Positions 44,070-53,815 are shown, counted from the first letter of the stretch. The stretch is 64,000 nt of DNA from Planctomycetaceae bacterium (GCA_020850695.1 JADZEF010000157.1:1-64000); one strand, 5' to 3'. The notes: generated by a model from the sequence alone, not told the origin. Translations and numbers: made by a program.

Positions 44070-45719
44070 CTACGCCCGGAGCGCATTCACGGACTCGCGG
44101 TCTGCCGCGGGCTTTGGAGGCTCGCTGTCGGTCAGAAACGCAATGTTGGGATTGTGCCGCGCCGTGTAATCCGCATCCCATTGCGAAGGAAACAGAACCA
44201 CCAACCGGCCCTGGCTGTCGGTGACTTTCCGCGGGCCGGTGCCGAGCCGCATTGCCGCGACCTCGGCGGCATCGCCGTGCACCCAGCGCGCCGCCTGGTA
44301 AGGAAGCCAGTCGACCGTCGACTGGGCGTTGTACTCGGACTCCAGGCGGAAGCGGATCACGTCGAACTGGAGCTCTCCGACGGCTCCGAGAATCGGCTCC
44401 CGGCCCGGCATGTCGACCGGCTGGAACGACTGGATCGCTCCCTCTTCGATGAGCTGCTCCAGCCCCCGGTTGAACTGCTTGCGACGGACCGTGTCCTTGC
44501 ACCGCAGCATGGCGAAATGCTCGGGGCTGAACTGCGGGAGGGGCTCGAAATTCAGCGTCGTCCCGGCGCAGAGAGTGTCGCCGAGCTTGAATTCCCCCGG
44601 ATTGACCAGTCCGACGATGTCTCCGGGAAACGCTTCGTCCATCGTCTCGCGTTCCTGCGCGAAGAGCCGCAGCGCGCGGGGAAGGCGCAGCTTGCGTCCG
44701 GTGCGGGACTGGACGACTTCCATGTCGCGTTCGAACCGTCCGGAGCAGACGCGGACGAACGCGACCCGGTCGCGGTGCCGGGGATCGAGGTTGGCCTGGA
44801 TCTTGAACACGAAGGCGGAGAAGGCCGCCTGCGTGGCGGGGACCGGACCGGCATCGCTCAGGCGTGCGCCGGGGGGCGGGCAGAGCTCAAGAAAGCCTCG
44901 CAGAAAATGCTCGATCCCGTAGTTCGTCAGAGCGCTTCCCCAGAAGACGGGGGAGACCTCGCCGGACAGGAACCGCTTCGGGTCGAACGCCGCGCCGGCT
45001 CCTTCGATCAGTTCGAGCTCTTCGGCCGTCCGACGGAAGATGCGATCGGGAACGCCGGCCGCTTCCACGGTTTCGAGCGGCATCGATCGGAAGGGAATGC
45101 GAACGTCGCCCGAGGAATCATTGAAGAGATGCGCGAAGCGCGTGCCGCGTTCGACGATTCCGCAGAAGTCGCGTCCGCTGCCGAGCGGCCAGTTGAAGGG
45201 AGCGGGTTCGATTCCAAGCCGCGTCTCGATGTCGGTGAGGATTGCGAGTGGATCCTGGCCGGGCCGGTCCACTTTGTTGACGAAGGTGAGGACCGGAATC
45301 TTCCGCAGCCGGCAGACTCGGAAAAGCTTCTCCGTCTGCGACTCGACCCCTTTCGCGAGGTCGATCACCATGACGGCACAGTCCGCAGCCATCAGAGTGC
45401 GGTACGTGTCCTCGCTGAAGTCGTGGTGGCCCGGAGTGTCGAGGAGATTGATCCGGAAGCCTTCGAAGTCGAAACTCAGGGCCGTCGAGCTGACCGAGAT
45501 GCCGCGCTGCCGCTCGAGCTCCATCCAGTCGCTCCTGGCGGCCCGCTGCGATTTGCGACCCCGGACAGCCCCCGCGACGTCGACACAGCCGCCGTAAAGG
45601 AGGAGCTTCTCCGTCAGCGTCGTCTTTCCCGCGTCGGGGTGGGAGATAATGGCGAACGTCCGCCGGCGAGAGGTCTCGCGGAGGACCAGCGGATCGATTT
45701 CTGTCTCGTGGAGTCGCAT
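44070..45719 (-). CDS. prfC: Peptide chain release factor 3
   Basis: This is the translational GTPase that recycles RF1 and RF2 from the ribosome. The 549-aa product has G1 SHPDAGKTT at 26-34, the G2 region ERQRGISVSSTALSFDF, G3 DTPGHHDFSEDTYRTL (94-109), G4 VNKVDRPGQDP and the RF3-specific C-terminal part (FSPEHFAMLRCKDTVRRKQF, LEQLIEEGAIQSF, VGELQFDVIRFRLESEYN). Length is typical of RF3 and not EF-G. ATG 45719 has no strong Shine-Dalgarno sequence. No related genes are adjacent. Confidence 0.95.
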   Translation of the reverse strand: MRLHETEIDPLVLRETSRRRTFAIISHPDAGKTTLTEKLLLYGGCVDVAGAVRGRKSQRAARSDWMELERQRGISVSSTALSFDFEGFRINLLDTPGHHDFSEDTYRTLMAADCAVMVIDLAKGVESQTEKLFRVCRLRKIPVLTFVNKVDRPGQDPLAILTDIETRLGIEPAPFNWPLGSGRDFCGIVERGTRFAHLFNDSSGDVRIPFRSMPLETVEAAGVPDRIFRRTAEELELIEGAGAAFDPKRFLSGEVSPVFWGSALTNYGIEHFLRGFLELCPPPGARLSDAGPVPATQAAFSAFVFKIQANLDPRHRDRVAFVRVCSGRFERDMEVVQSRTGRKLRLPRALRLFAQERETMDEAFPGDIVGLVNPGEFKLGDTLCAGTTLNFEPLPQFSPEHFAMLRCKDTVRRKQFNRGLEQLIEEGAIQSFQPVDMPGREPILGAVGELQFDVIRFRLESEYNAQSTVDWLPYQAARWVHGDAAEVAAMRLGTGPRKVTDSQGRLVVLFPSQWDADYTARHNPNIAFLTDSEPPKPAADRESVNALRA

Positions 45720-46141
45720 GGATTGTCGGTGTGGGAAGCAGCTGCCGCGGATCGGCGTCGATCACGGCGAGGACGCCGCGGCGCGGACGGCAGAGGAAGG
45801 AACGGCGGTCCGGAGGGCTCTGTGGACCGCACGAGCCGCGTCGAAGCGGCGCGGCCAGCCGGAGTTCAAGCTTCGACACGACAGTCGAAGCGATCAACAG
45901 CACGCTTTACTGTCAGGGGGGAGTGTGAGCGGGGAGGCTCCCCGAAGATTGCGACGGCGCGGGCATGACGATTCGGCGGGAAAACTGGCGGTGACTGCGG
46001 GCGGGATGGTGAACAATCTTAGTTGCGCCGGAGTGGACTGACAATCCGAGTCCGTCCGACGGACTGCACGGGGTGCATCCTTCAATTAGTGGCGTTGCGT
46101 CTGATCACGAATCTTCGACTCTGTCGAACTCAGAAGCATTT
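45720..46141. other. Intergenic, upstream of prfC and left of the MITE-like element
   Basis: I looked here on the minus strand for the missing C-terminal half of the ThuA-like protein and saw no matching segment. No other gene, hairpin or repeat is visible. It should contain the prfC promoter. Confidence 0.4.
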
Positions 46142-46367
46142 TTTCACCACGGAGACACGGAGTCACGGAGAAAGCCCATGGCAGCAACACGAGAGACACT
46201 GACTCGAGCGAGGAGAGGGGCAGGGCAAATGCAGGTGTCGAATGACTCCTGCAATCATCCGTGCGACCGGATGTTCGTCATCTCTGCCTGCCTTTTCTCT
46301 GCTTCCTCTGCTTGCTCCTGTTGAATGCCTTTTGTCTTCTCCGTGACTCCGTGTCTCCGTGGTGAAA
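46142..46367. mobile_element. 226-bp MITE-like element with perfect 31-bp terminal inverted repeats
   Basis: The two ends (46142-46172 and 46337-46367) are perfect 31-bp inverted repeats built on CACCACGGAGACACGGAGTC. The interior carries a second inverted pair near each end (GAGCGAGGAG / CTTCCTCTGCTTGCTCCTG). It has no coding capacity and no obvious target-site duplication. A degenerate copy in the opposite orientation is at 21433-21600. No transposase with matching ends is in the window. Confidence 0.85.
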
Positions 46368-46711
46368 CTCGCTGTGAATCCGATGACCATGATCGAGTAG
46401 GCGTCGTCGAGCGTGTACCAGTCGCTCGGGCCGCCGTCGAGGTGGTACTCGACTTGGACGCGATCCTTCACGTTCGAGTGGTCGAGCATCACCTTCAGCA
46501 GCTTGACCGACCACGGATAGTCATGGATGCCGTTTCCGACCGGTCCGTGACTTTTCGGCCCCGCGATCAGCACGATTTTCCGAGGGTGATCCTGCGGCTT
46601 CTTTGACGGAGCGTCCGCCATCGTCGGAAAGGGGAACGACAGATAGGCCAGCACGAACAAGACGAGGGTTCGACAACCGGCCATGAGAAATGATCGGCAA
46701 TCGACTCGCAT
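46163..46711 (-). pseudogene. ThuA-like protein, truncated by the MITE-like element
   Basis: From ATG 46711 the frame encodes a signal-like N-terminus (about 1-31) and then the start of a ThuA-like domain: RKIVLIAGPKSHGPVGNGIH (44-63), then SVKLLKVMLDHSNVKDRVQVEYHLDGGPSDW and YTLDDAYSIMVI (to about 110). At about 46381 homology stops and the frame runs into the 46142-46367 element, ending at 46163 with unrelated repeat-encoded residues (TTETRSHGEDKR). ThuA domains are usually over 200 aa, so more than half is missing and no remnant was seen beyond the element. It lies next to the NHL-type gene on the same strand. Confidence 0.8.
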
Positions 46712-46839
46712 GGTGTTCTCGCGAGGGCATCGAGGGCTGAAGTCCGCGGCCAACCTTCCGTTTCCCGGTCGACGCAGCCGCATCCCAGATCGAACAGGAT
46801 GAGTCCGCGTGACGCATTTGACGTCGGATTACCGCATGG

Positions 46840-47952
46840 TCACGCCAGCTTCTTGAGCTTCGTAACGCGGCCCGTCGGCACCCACTCGACGACGAAGATG
46901 TTTCCGTCCTTGTCGAAGCAGGCGTCGTGCGGGTGGACGAAGCGGCCGCTCTGCCAGCGCTTCGGCTCGCTGCGCAATTTGAAGTTGTCGGCCAGGGCTT
47001 CCTTCGTCCAGTCGGGATCGTAGCCGAGGTGCGTGAGGACCTTGTTTTCCTTGTCCATCAACGTGACGCGGGCATGCAGGTCGGGGACCAGCAGCACGTC
47101 CCCGCGGATGTCGAAGTGGGCGGGGAAGCTGACGTCGGTGTTGAAGCTGAGATGCTTGCCGTCGAGCGTGAAGTATTGAAGCCGGGCGTTGGCGCGGTCG
47201 GCAACGACCAGGCTGACGTCGCGTCCGGGTCGGTTATCGAGCCAGATGCCGTGCGGCGTGCTCATCTTGCCCGGCTCCTTGCCGGCGCCGCCCCAGGTGC
47301 GGACCCACTTTGCATCCTTGTCGTACTGGTGGATGTAGTGCGATCCGTACCCGTCGGCGATGTAGAACCCGCCGTCCGGTCCAAAGGCGACGTTGGTGGG
47401 GCTGTATTTCGCTTCGGGTTTGTCGTAGACGCCCGGTTCCTTCGGCCGTCCCTTGACCCACAACTGCTCCCCTTTCAGCGTCGTCTTGGCCACGATGCCG
47501 TTCTTGACGTCGCACAGGTAGAGGAACTCTTCGTTCCCCTCTTTGCGGACGTCAATCCCGTGCCCGCCGCCGTGGTATTCCTTGCCGAAGGACCGCACGA
47601 ACTTGCCTTCGGGGTCGAAGACTGCGATCGCGTCCATGGGATCGCCCACCTTGACGCGGTGCTTGATGTAGACCAGTCCGTCCGCATCGATGGCGACACC
47701 GTGCGTCTCGCCCCAGGTGATGTGTGCGGGGAGCTGGCCCCAGCCGTGCTGGCATTCGTACTGCCATTCTCCGGAACCCACGACGGGGGGCCGCGTCCCG
47801 GATTTGTCTTCCGCATGCAGGATCGTCGGTCCGGTTCCCACGGTGGCGGCCATGGCGGCTCCGACGGTGGCGGCGGTTGCGGTCTGAAGAAAATCGCGGC
47901 GCGAGGAGCGGGACGGATCGACGGGATGCGACTCAGCGGGGGATGTGGACAT
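46840..47952 (-). CDS. NHL-type beta-propeller protein with Tat signal
   Basis: This exported 370-aa protein starts with a twin-arginine leader (SSRRDFLQTATAATVGAAMA, about 16-35). The rest is made of repeated blade units such as ETHGVAIDADGLVYIKHR, AIAVFDPEGKFVRSFGKEYH, GHGIDVRKEGNEEFLYLCDV, SPTNVAFGPDGGFYIADGYG, and HPHDACFDKDGNIFVVEWVP near the end, the pattern of six-bladed NHL propellers. Planctomycetes have many of these, often near sulfatase or ThuA-like genes. No catalytic residues can be named. It is 129 bp upstream of the broken ThuA gene, in the same direction. Confidence 0.85.
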   Translation of the reverse strand: MSTSPAESHPVDPSRSSRRDFLQTATAATVGAAMAATVGTGPTILHAEDKSGTRPPVVGSGEWQYECQHGWGQLPAHITWGETHGVAIDADGLVYIKHRVKVGDPMDAIAVFDPEGKFVRSFGKEYHGGGHGIDVRKEGNEEFLYLCDVKNGIVAKTTLKGEQLWVKGRPKEPGVYDKPEAKYSPTNVAFGPDGGFYIADGYGSHYIHQYDKDAKWVRTWGGAGKEPGKMSTPHGIWLDNRPGRDVSLVVADRANARLQYFTLDGKHLSFNTDVSFPAHFDIRGDVLLVPDLHARVTLMDKENKVLTHLGYDPDWTKEALADNFKLRSEPKRWQSGRFVHPHDACFDKDGNIFVVEWVPTGRVTKLKKLA

Positions 47953-48060
47953 GACGAGCGGCTCCGGCAGCGGTTCGCGGGGTGGGCGTGACGCTCTGCA
48001 TGATATCGCTGGTGCTTCAGCGACGGGAGCGGGCAGAGTTGTCAGCCGCCACTGGCGGGC

Positions 48061-48090
48061 CGTGGATTGGATTCCAGTCTGTCAGGCAGG
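48061..48090 (+). repeat. Half copy of the CGTGGGATAGG repeat
   Basis: CGTGGATTGGATTCCAGTCT and the next ten bases resemble the left arm at 56400-56425 (CGTGGGATAGGCTTCCAGCC). No right arm is visible. Confidence 0.45.
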
Positions 48091-48137
48091 GGCGACGGCG
48101 TGCGGACGGGCCGGGCCCAATCTACAAGCGCACGATG

Positions 48138-49352
48138 TCAATCCTTCGCGGCCGACGGAGCCAGCGTCGAACCGTCGACAGCCGTTGACGGCTTGCTGCT
48201 CGCTTCCGTCGTCCCCGTCGCTACGGCGGGCGATGTTCCCGGCCTGCCGCCGGGAGTCGAGATACTGCTGGTCGTCGCCACCGGGACTCGCGGTGCATTC
48301 GTTGAAGCGGTCCGCTTCAGCCAGATGTGCAGCCCGTCGACCGCATGGTAGAGCGGGGCGACCGACAACGTCTGCGACTTCGTTTCTTCGAGGTCGCGCG
48401 TCACCGAGTAAACGGCGTTTCGCGCCCATTGCTCGTCAAGCTGCTCCCGTGGCAGGGCGATCATCAGGAACTCGAACATGTGCCCTGAGGGGCCGAGCCG
48501 CTCGTCGACCGTCTTGCCCCACTTCTTCCCTTTGAAGAAGTCGACCGAGAACGAACCGTCGGCGTTCTGCAGTGCCTTCGCTTCGGCGATATACCGTCGC
48601 ACCTTCTGGTCGGCTTCGAGCCACACGCCGCGGAGCGGGCGGCCGGTCTCGAGATATTTGTCGCGGGCATAGGCCAGGGCGAAAAGTCCGTGTGTTCCGC
48701 CACACGCGGCGGTATGGACGGTTTCATAGGTCTGCGAGCGGACCAGCCGCTCGATGCTCCACGGCTCGCCGTCCTTGTTTTCCCACGTCGCATCGACGCC
48801 CAGATAGTGCGTCAGCGCCCAGAGTGTCCATCCCGGCTCCTCGCCGGTCTTCACTTCCTTCTGCGATCCGGTCACGAGGTCCTGGATGGTCAACGTCTTG
48901 TCGCCCGACTTGACCTGAAAGTCGAGTGGCAGGTTCGTCATCGTCAGGTAGGCCAGGAACTGCGTCGGGTGCCCTTCGAACAGCATCGGCTTTGTGAAGG
49001 GATGACCGCGGCCGCCGAACTCCGTCACTTCGAAGTAAGGTTCGTTGGCGTATGTGGCGCTCTGGTTGTGGAACCAGTCGATGGCCGACATCCGCTGGCC
49101 GTCGACGCGGACGTAGAACTGATCGCGCATTCCCAGAACGCCATGGATGATCTGCCAGGGCGTGTGAGCGCGTCCGTCCAACTCGCGGCGGGCCGTGATG
49201 GCGATGGCGGCTTCGGCGTGCTTGCGGAGCGGGTCGACGAGGGCCGGATCGGCGGCCGGCTTTGGTTCATCCGCCTGGCTGGCGACGCAGAGGGTCGAAA
49301 CAGCAACGCCAAGGCCAATCGCGAGTCGGACCCGCAACAGGGCGCGCAGCAT
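48138..49352 (-). CDS. Secreted protein of unknown function
   Basis: From ATG 49352 the 404-aa product has a signal peptide (about 1-28, ending CVASQA). I do not recognise the family with certainty. The body is alpha-helical with repeated segments such as WTLWALTHYLGVDATWENKD and LFALAYARDKYLETGRPLRG, and LQNADGSFSVDFFKGKKWG near 265-283, which recalls the QW-type repeats of alpha/alpha toroids; this is only a resemblance. The last 50 residues are Ser/Thr/Pro/Ala rich. The longer frame to 49436 adds a basic, non-signal segment and is unlikely. It lies 185 bp upstream of the NHL-type gene. Confidence 0.75.
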   Translation of the reverse strand: MLRALLRVRLAIGLGVAVSTLCVASQADEPKPAADPALVDPLRKHAEAAIAITARRELDGRAHTPWQIIHGVLGMRDQFYVRVDGQRMSAIDWFHNQSATYANEPYFEVTEFGGRGHPFTKPMLFEGHPTQFLAYLTMTNLPLDFQVKSGDKTLTIQDLVTGSQKEVKTGEEPGWTLWALTHYLGVDATWENKDGEPWSIERLVRSQTYETVHTAACGGTHGLFALAYARDKYLETGRPLRGVWLEADQKVRRYIAEAKALQNADGSFSVDFFKGKKWGKTVDERLGPSGHMFEFLMIALPREQLDEQWARNAVYSVTRDLEETKSQTLSVAPLYHAVDGLHIWLKRTASTNAPRVPVATTSSISTPGGRPGTSPAVATGTTEASSKPSTAVDGSTLAPSAAKD

Positions 49353-49591
49353 AAGCGCAGTCTCCGGGGAGGGCGGGACGGAATGTCCACGCAGCAGTCT
49401 GGGGGGGCGGGCTGAGCGGAGCGAATCGCTGCCCAAATGGCATCGCCGGGGCCGAGCCGGCGTGAGGAAGGCGGAATCAAAAACGGCGTACCGCAGTTTT
49501 CTACACTATGCCCTGAGTGAAATCCACCCAGACTTCGCAATTTCTCAAAATTGACATTCCGGGTGGTTGCGGGAAGCGTTCATGACACGTT

Positions 49592-50869
49592 TCACACCCC
49601 TCCAGGTCGCTTTTGCCAGAGCCCTTTGGCGACATCCATGGCGTCCTTCCAGACGGTCTCCACCTCTTGGGTTGTTGGCGTATTGCCGCGCCGCAATTCA
49701 CCGAAGTACCAGCAGCTGGCGCGGCCCAATCCGTAGGTGTAGGCGAACGCCATGGCGGCGCTGGCGGCCATCCCGACAAACGGCAGCATTTTGAGCGGTT
49801 CGCGTACCAGGAACCGCAACACCATGCGCCCGCCGGCCGCGCCGAGCGTATCAAGTAGCGTGCGGCTCGACATCTCCTGCCCGTAGATGGCGGCGATGCG
49901 GCGGATCATGTTGGCCTGGATGGCGACCACCGCCGGCATGTCGACCCAGGGGACGGGCACCGCGGCGGCGGTCGCCGCCATGATGCTGTGGCTGTAGATC
50001 TCGGGAAGCGCGCGGCGTTCGTTCATTGACCGCAAGGTCTTGCGAGCTTCTTCAAAACCCGCGAACGACTGCCGGTAGGCGTCGGGGAGCAGGGCGAGGA
50101 TGGCGTCCTTGAGTCGCTGTCCGCCGAATTCCGGTTCGTGGAAGCCTTCTTCGTCGCGTGTGAGGTCGATGGGGGCGATGGCATCGACGAGGTTGTGGAA
50201 ACGCTCGCGCTGGGCCTGCATCGAGCGCGCGAGTTCTGGACTGAAGACGGCCTGGCTGGCGACGTCACCCGTTGCGGGCGGAGCATGGCCATCCGTCGCC
50301 GACTCGGGGTTTCCATCCACCTGGCCATTCGAGTGGAAGCCTTCGTTGTGGCGCGGTTTGAGGAACTCGATCGAGAAGGGATCGCGTTCCGGGTGCTGCT
50401 CGCCCGGGTACGCCTCGTGAAGGCAGGTCAACGCGAGGAGCACGGGGCGGTGCGGGCTCGACCGGCGGATGGCCCGCAACGGCTCAATCACCTCGCCGAG
50501 CGCGTGGTCCATCACGCGGACGACCACGATGACGAGCTGCGTTTCGGCGTCGAACCGCGCCAGGTCCTCCGCGGGGTCGTAACGGGCCTCGCCGAGACCG
50601 CGCGTATCGAGAAACCGCAGGACCGGACTCGAGTCGGAAGGAAACGCATACTCGCGCGAGAACTTTGTCTCGGGCCGGAATCCGTTCCCGATCTCCGCGT
50701 CCTCCGCCCCGGTGAGGCATTTGACGATGGATGTCTTCCCGCTCCCCGTCTTGCCAAACAGCCACAGACGGGGAACCGGCGCGGCCCGCGCCAGCCGCTC
50801 CTTTTCCCGCGCGAACTCCTCATCGGACATCGGCTTCCGACGGAACAGTTTCGAGAAGAGGTTGGCCAT
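49592..50869 (-). CDS. Era-like GTPase with C-terminal DUF697-like membrane region
   Basis: This 425-aa protein has a GTPase domain with G1 GKTGSGKTS at 39-47 and G3 LDTRGLGE around 87-94. The usual G4 NKxD is not present; the strand reads LLALTCLHEAY. After an unusual Gly/Asn/Ser-rich insert (about 175-212), the C-terminal part (about 290-425) has the DUF697 pattern AAVPVPWVDMPAVVAIQANM, RRIAAIYGQEMSS and a hydrophobic stretch FVGMAASAAMAFAYTYGLG. YcjF-type proteins of this kind are membrane associated and of uncertain role. It is divergent from the zinc-ribbon protein gene. Confidence 0.85.
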   Translation of the reverse strand: MANLFSKLFRRKPMSDEEFAREKERLARAAPVPRLWLFGKTGSGKTSIVKCLTGAEDAEIGNGFRPETKFSREYAFPSDSSPVLRFLDTRGLGEARYDPAEDLARFDAETQLVIVVVRVMDHALGEVIEPLRAIRRSSPHRPVLLALTCLHEAYPGEQHPERDPFSIEFLKPRHNEGFHSNGQVDGNPESATDGHAPPATGDVASQAVFSPELARSMQAQRERFHNLVDAIAPIDLTRDEEGFHEPEFGGQRLKDAILALLPDAYRQSFAGFEEARKTLRSMNERRALPEIYSHSIMAATAAAVPVPWVDMPAVVAIQANMIRRIAAIYGQEMSSRTLLDTLGAAGGRMVLRFLVREPLKMLPFVGMAASAAMAFAYTYGLGRASCWYFGELRRGNTPTTQEVETVWKDAMDVAKGLWQKRPGGV

Positions 50870-51306
50870 GGGGATGGCTGCCAGGACATCTACAGGAGCG
50901 AGTCACGACTTCCAGCGGTTGTCGACATCATCATACGCACCACGCGAAGACGGAAGCGTTTGCCGGATCCGAATTGCAATAATCGAGAATCGCGGCGACG
51001 GCTTGCTCCATCGACGGTGTGGACCGCGATCGCCAGGAACCGTTTGATCGATCGGAGGGACATGACCTTCCGCGATAGAATGAACGGTCAGGCGGGAAAG
51101 CGACGGTCCGGCATCCTCAAACCGCATTCCAGCGGCGCTAGGCATCCTTCGCGGCGACATGGTATTCTCGAAAAGTCCCGCGGCAGGCGAATCAACGGCG
51201 GTCGCGTGGCGTCTCGTGCCGATTCCGGCACTATCCGCATTCTCCGGCTTCCACCTCTCCCGCGTCGCGCATATTCAATTCGCGGCCTGGTTCTCACGAG
51301 CGAACT
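50870..51306. other. Divergent intergenic region
   Basis: This 437-bp region lies between the GTPase gene (minus) and the zinc-ribbon gene (plus) and should hold both promoters. No repeat or hairpin of note was seen, and no convincing promoter hexamers could be assigned. Confidence 0.4.
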
Positions 51307-53808
51307 ATGAGTCTTCCGACCTGTAAGGCTTGCGGTCAGTCGGTCCTGGACGACGACGTCGAGGACTGCCCGTTCTGCGGGGCCTCCATGAAGACTGGCC
51401 AGCCTTCGAAGAAGGCGGGCGCCGGGGCCAAGCCGGCTCCTCAGGCGGCACGCCCCGGCGCGGCGAAGCCTGCTGCCAAGCCGGCGGCGAGGCCCGCTCC
51501 GTCGAGCAGTCGGGCCGCTCCGCCGATGGGGCTCGACGACGATGACGACGATTTCGTGCCGCCTCCGCCCGATGACGATCCGTTCGAGCTGGAGAAGAAG
51601 GCCGCCGCCACAGTGATTCAACTGCGGGCCGCGCCGGCGAAGGGGCTGTCGCTCAAGCTCGTCTGTCCGATGTGCGAGACGGTCGGGTACACGACGTCCA
51701 AGGCGCATGGCCAAAGCGTCAAGTGCGCCAATCCGAAGTGCCTGGTTCCCGTCTTCACCGCACCCGAAGCGAAGAAGGAAGCTCCTCCCCCACCGCCCCC
51801 CGCGCCGCCGCGAAGCAAGGTGCCTCTCATCATGGGCGCCTTTTTCACCCTGATTGCTCTGGGAATTGCCGGGGCATGGTATTCGGGGTTCTTCGAAGGC
51901 AATGCGGCGATCAGGCCGGCAAATCCCGATGACATTCGCGACCTCATTGTCGAAGACAACCCGACGCCCGACGTGTCCCCCGACAAGCCAGCGCCGGACA
52001 CAAAGCCCAGCGATCCCGATTCGAAAGCGCCCCCAAAAGACGATCCTGCCGCACGTCTGAAGGCCGCCTACGACCTCCTCATCGACACGTCGCGCGACCT
52101 GCCGGAAGAGCGGAACAAGGCGATTTCGCGGGCCGCGGCCGCCGAGATCAGTGCCCTGCGCGGAAACATCCCCGAGGCTCGCGAACAGCTCACGCAGATG
52201 CTGAAGCGGGCCAGGAATGTCGACTATTACGCCATCGCTCCGCTCACCGACATTGGCTGGCACGAACTGGCTGCGGGACGGGCCGACGCCGCAGCCGCCG
52301 TGGGCAAGGAGCTGGAAGGCCCCGCGAAACAGTTGCCTCCTTTCGGTCGTGAAACCGCGGAGATCTCGCCGCAGCTCGCAGCGTTTTACGCGGCAATCGG
52401 CCGCATGGCGGATGCGGAAGCGACCGTCGGCCCGACAGATGACCAGGCCGCTTTCGGTCCCGTGACGGTCCCTCTTGTCACGTCGGTTGCCAATCGCACC
52501 TATGACTTCGAAACCGCCGCAGCAAACGAGTCCTTGCTCCCCTGGACCGCCCCACGCCGCGTTGCGGTGACACGGATTCTCCTGCTCCACGGACAATGGG
52601 ATCCGGCCCTCGAATGGGCGAAGAAAGCGAGCGACGTGGAAGTCCGTACCGACTGCCTCGTCGAGTGGGGCAAGGCGGCCGTCAACGTCCCTGCCGGAGC
52701 GTCGAGCCCCATCGCGAAACTGCAGCCCGTGGTGGCCGATCTACCGCCGGCCGCGAAGGCCCGCGTCTACGCCGCCATGGCCCTTGCCCATGCCGAAGAG
52801 TTGCGCTCGGAACCGGCCCAGACGATGCTGGCGACCGCTCGCGAAGCGCTCGGCGCCGTAAAGACTCCCGATCCGATGGCCATTCCGGCGACGAAGCAGA
52901 TTCTCGATTACAACCCCGTCGATCCCTCGGCGCTGCGTCAAGCCGCCCATGCGGCCGCGGTTATCGCTCAGGCGGAAGCGGCGCTGAAGGAGGAAGCGAA
53001 GGCGAGCGAAACGCTCAAGACGGCTCTCGCTTACGCCCGCGGCATCGGCCCGTCCCTGCCCGCGACGATGGCCAAGCTCGAAGCGGCCGAAAAGAATGGG
53101 GAAGCGACGCAGAATGCCCTCAAGTCCGAGCTGAAGCTCAGAACCGCCGATGAAGCCCGGATCACCTTCAACAATTATCGTCGGCAGCTCGGACGGCTCG
53201 TGGACGCGGCCCGCCAGCGGTTTGTGATCCAGAGTCGCCTGCTGGCCTCGCTGGCAAACACTCCACTCCGCAACGCTGTCTGGGAGATTGCCCAGGAGGG
53301 GGACGCCGAGGCGGGTGAAGACCGCGAACCCTACCTCGAATCGAGCGTCCCGTGGGAGTTGATTAACTCCTGGTGGAAGGGGGGAGATTCGGCGAAGGCG
53401 AATGCGGTCCGCGAGGCGACTGATGCCAAGGGGATCTCCGTCCCAGCCGAAGTCGCTCTCGCTTCGGACCTGGACGCCCTGGTGGCGGAAGGAAAGGCGG
53501 CCGCGGCGGGGCAGTCTCTCGAAGCCGGCATGGCCGACAAGGTCTGGAAAGAGCGCTGGCTGCTCACCACGACCGCCCGTCTCACGAAAGCCGGGAAGTT
53601 CGAGACGGCTCACGCGCTCCTGCGCGGCGTGAAGGATCCCATCCTTCGCGACAGCACGCTCTCGGCCACGTCGGCTCTGGCGTCACGCACCGGCCATGCC
53701 GATGCGGTCTGGAACGCCAGCCAGTTCAAAGGGATCCCGCTTTCCGACCGGGCTGTCCTCTATCGTGGATTCCTGGTGGGGCAGATCCCGAAGGCTCAGC
53801 CGAAATGA
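51307..53808 (+). CDS. Zinc-ribbon membrane protein of unknown function
   Basis: This 833-aa protein has two Cys4 zinc ribbons: C6-C9/C21-C24 at the N-terminus and C120-C123/C140-C145. An Ala/Pro/Lys-rich linker lies between them (about 28-70), with an acidic Asp run (about 77-92). One membrane helix (about 173-194) follows a proline run. The remaining 640 residues are Ala-rich helices, suggestive of tetratricopeptide-like repeats but without a clear consensus. The likely topology is ribbons inside and the repeat region outside. No family with known function is recognised. ATG 51307 gives CxxC at residue 6, as is usual for such ribbons. Confidence 0.75.
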   Translation: MSLPTCKACGQSVLDDDVEDCPFCGASMKTGQPSKKAGAGAKPAPQAARPGAAKPAAKPAARPAPSSSRAAPPMGLDDDDDDFVPPPPDDDPFELEKKAAATVIQLRAAPAKGLSLKLVCPMCETVGYTTSKAHGQSVKCANPKCLVPVFTAPEAKKEAPPPPPPAPPRSKVPLIMGAFFTLIALGIAGAWYSGFFEGNAAIRPANPDDIRDLIVEDNPTPDVSPDKPAPDTKPSDPDSKAPPKDDPAARLKAAYDLLIDTSRDLPEERNKAISRAAAAEISALRGNIPEAREQLTQMLKRARNVDYYAIAPLTDIGWHELAAGRADAAAAVGKELEGPAKQLPPFGRETAEISPQLAAFYAAIGRMADAEATVGPTDDQAAFGPVTVPLVTSVANRTYDFETAAANESLLPWTAPRRVAVTRILLLHGQWDPALEWAKKASDVEVRTDCLVEWGKAAVNVPAGASSPIAKLQPVVADLPPAAKARVYAAMALAHAEELRSEPAQTMLATAREALGAVKTPDPMAIPATKQILDYNPVDPSALRQAAHAAAVIAQAEAALKEEAKASETLKTALAYARGIGPSLPATMAKLEAAEKNGEATQNALKSELKLRTADEARITFNNYRRQLGRLVDAARQRFVIQSRLLASLANTPLRNAVWEIAQEGDAEAGEDREPYLESSVPWELINSWWKGGDSAKANAVREATDAKGISVPAEVALASDLDALVAEGKAAAAGQSLEAGMADKVWKERWLLTTTARLTKAGKFETAHALLRGVKDPILRDSTLSATSALASRTGHADAVWNASQFKGIPLSDRAVLYRGFLVGQIPKAQPK

Positions 53809-53815
53809 GCGGGCC

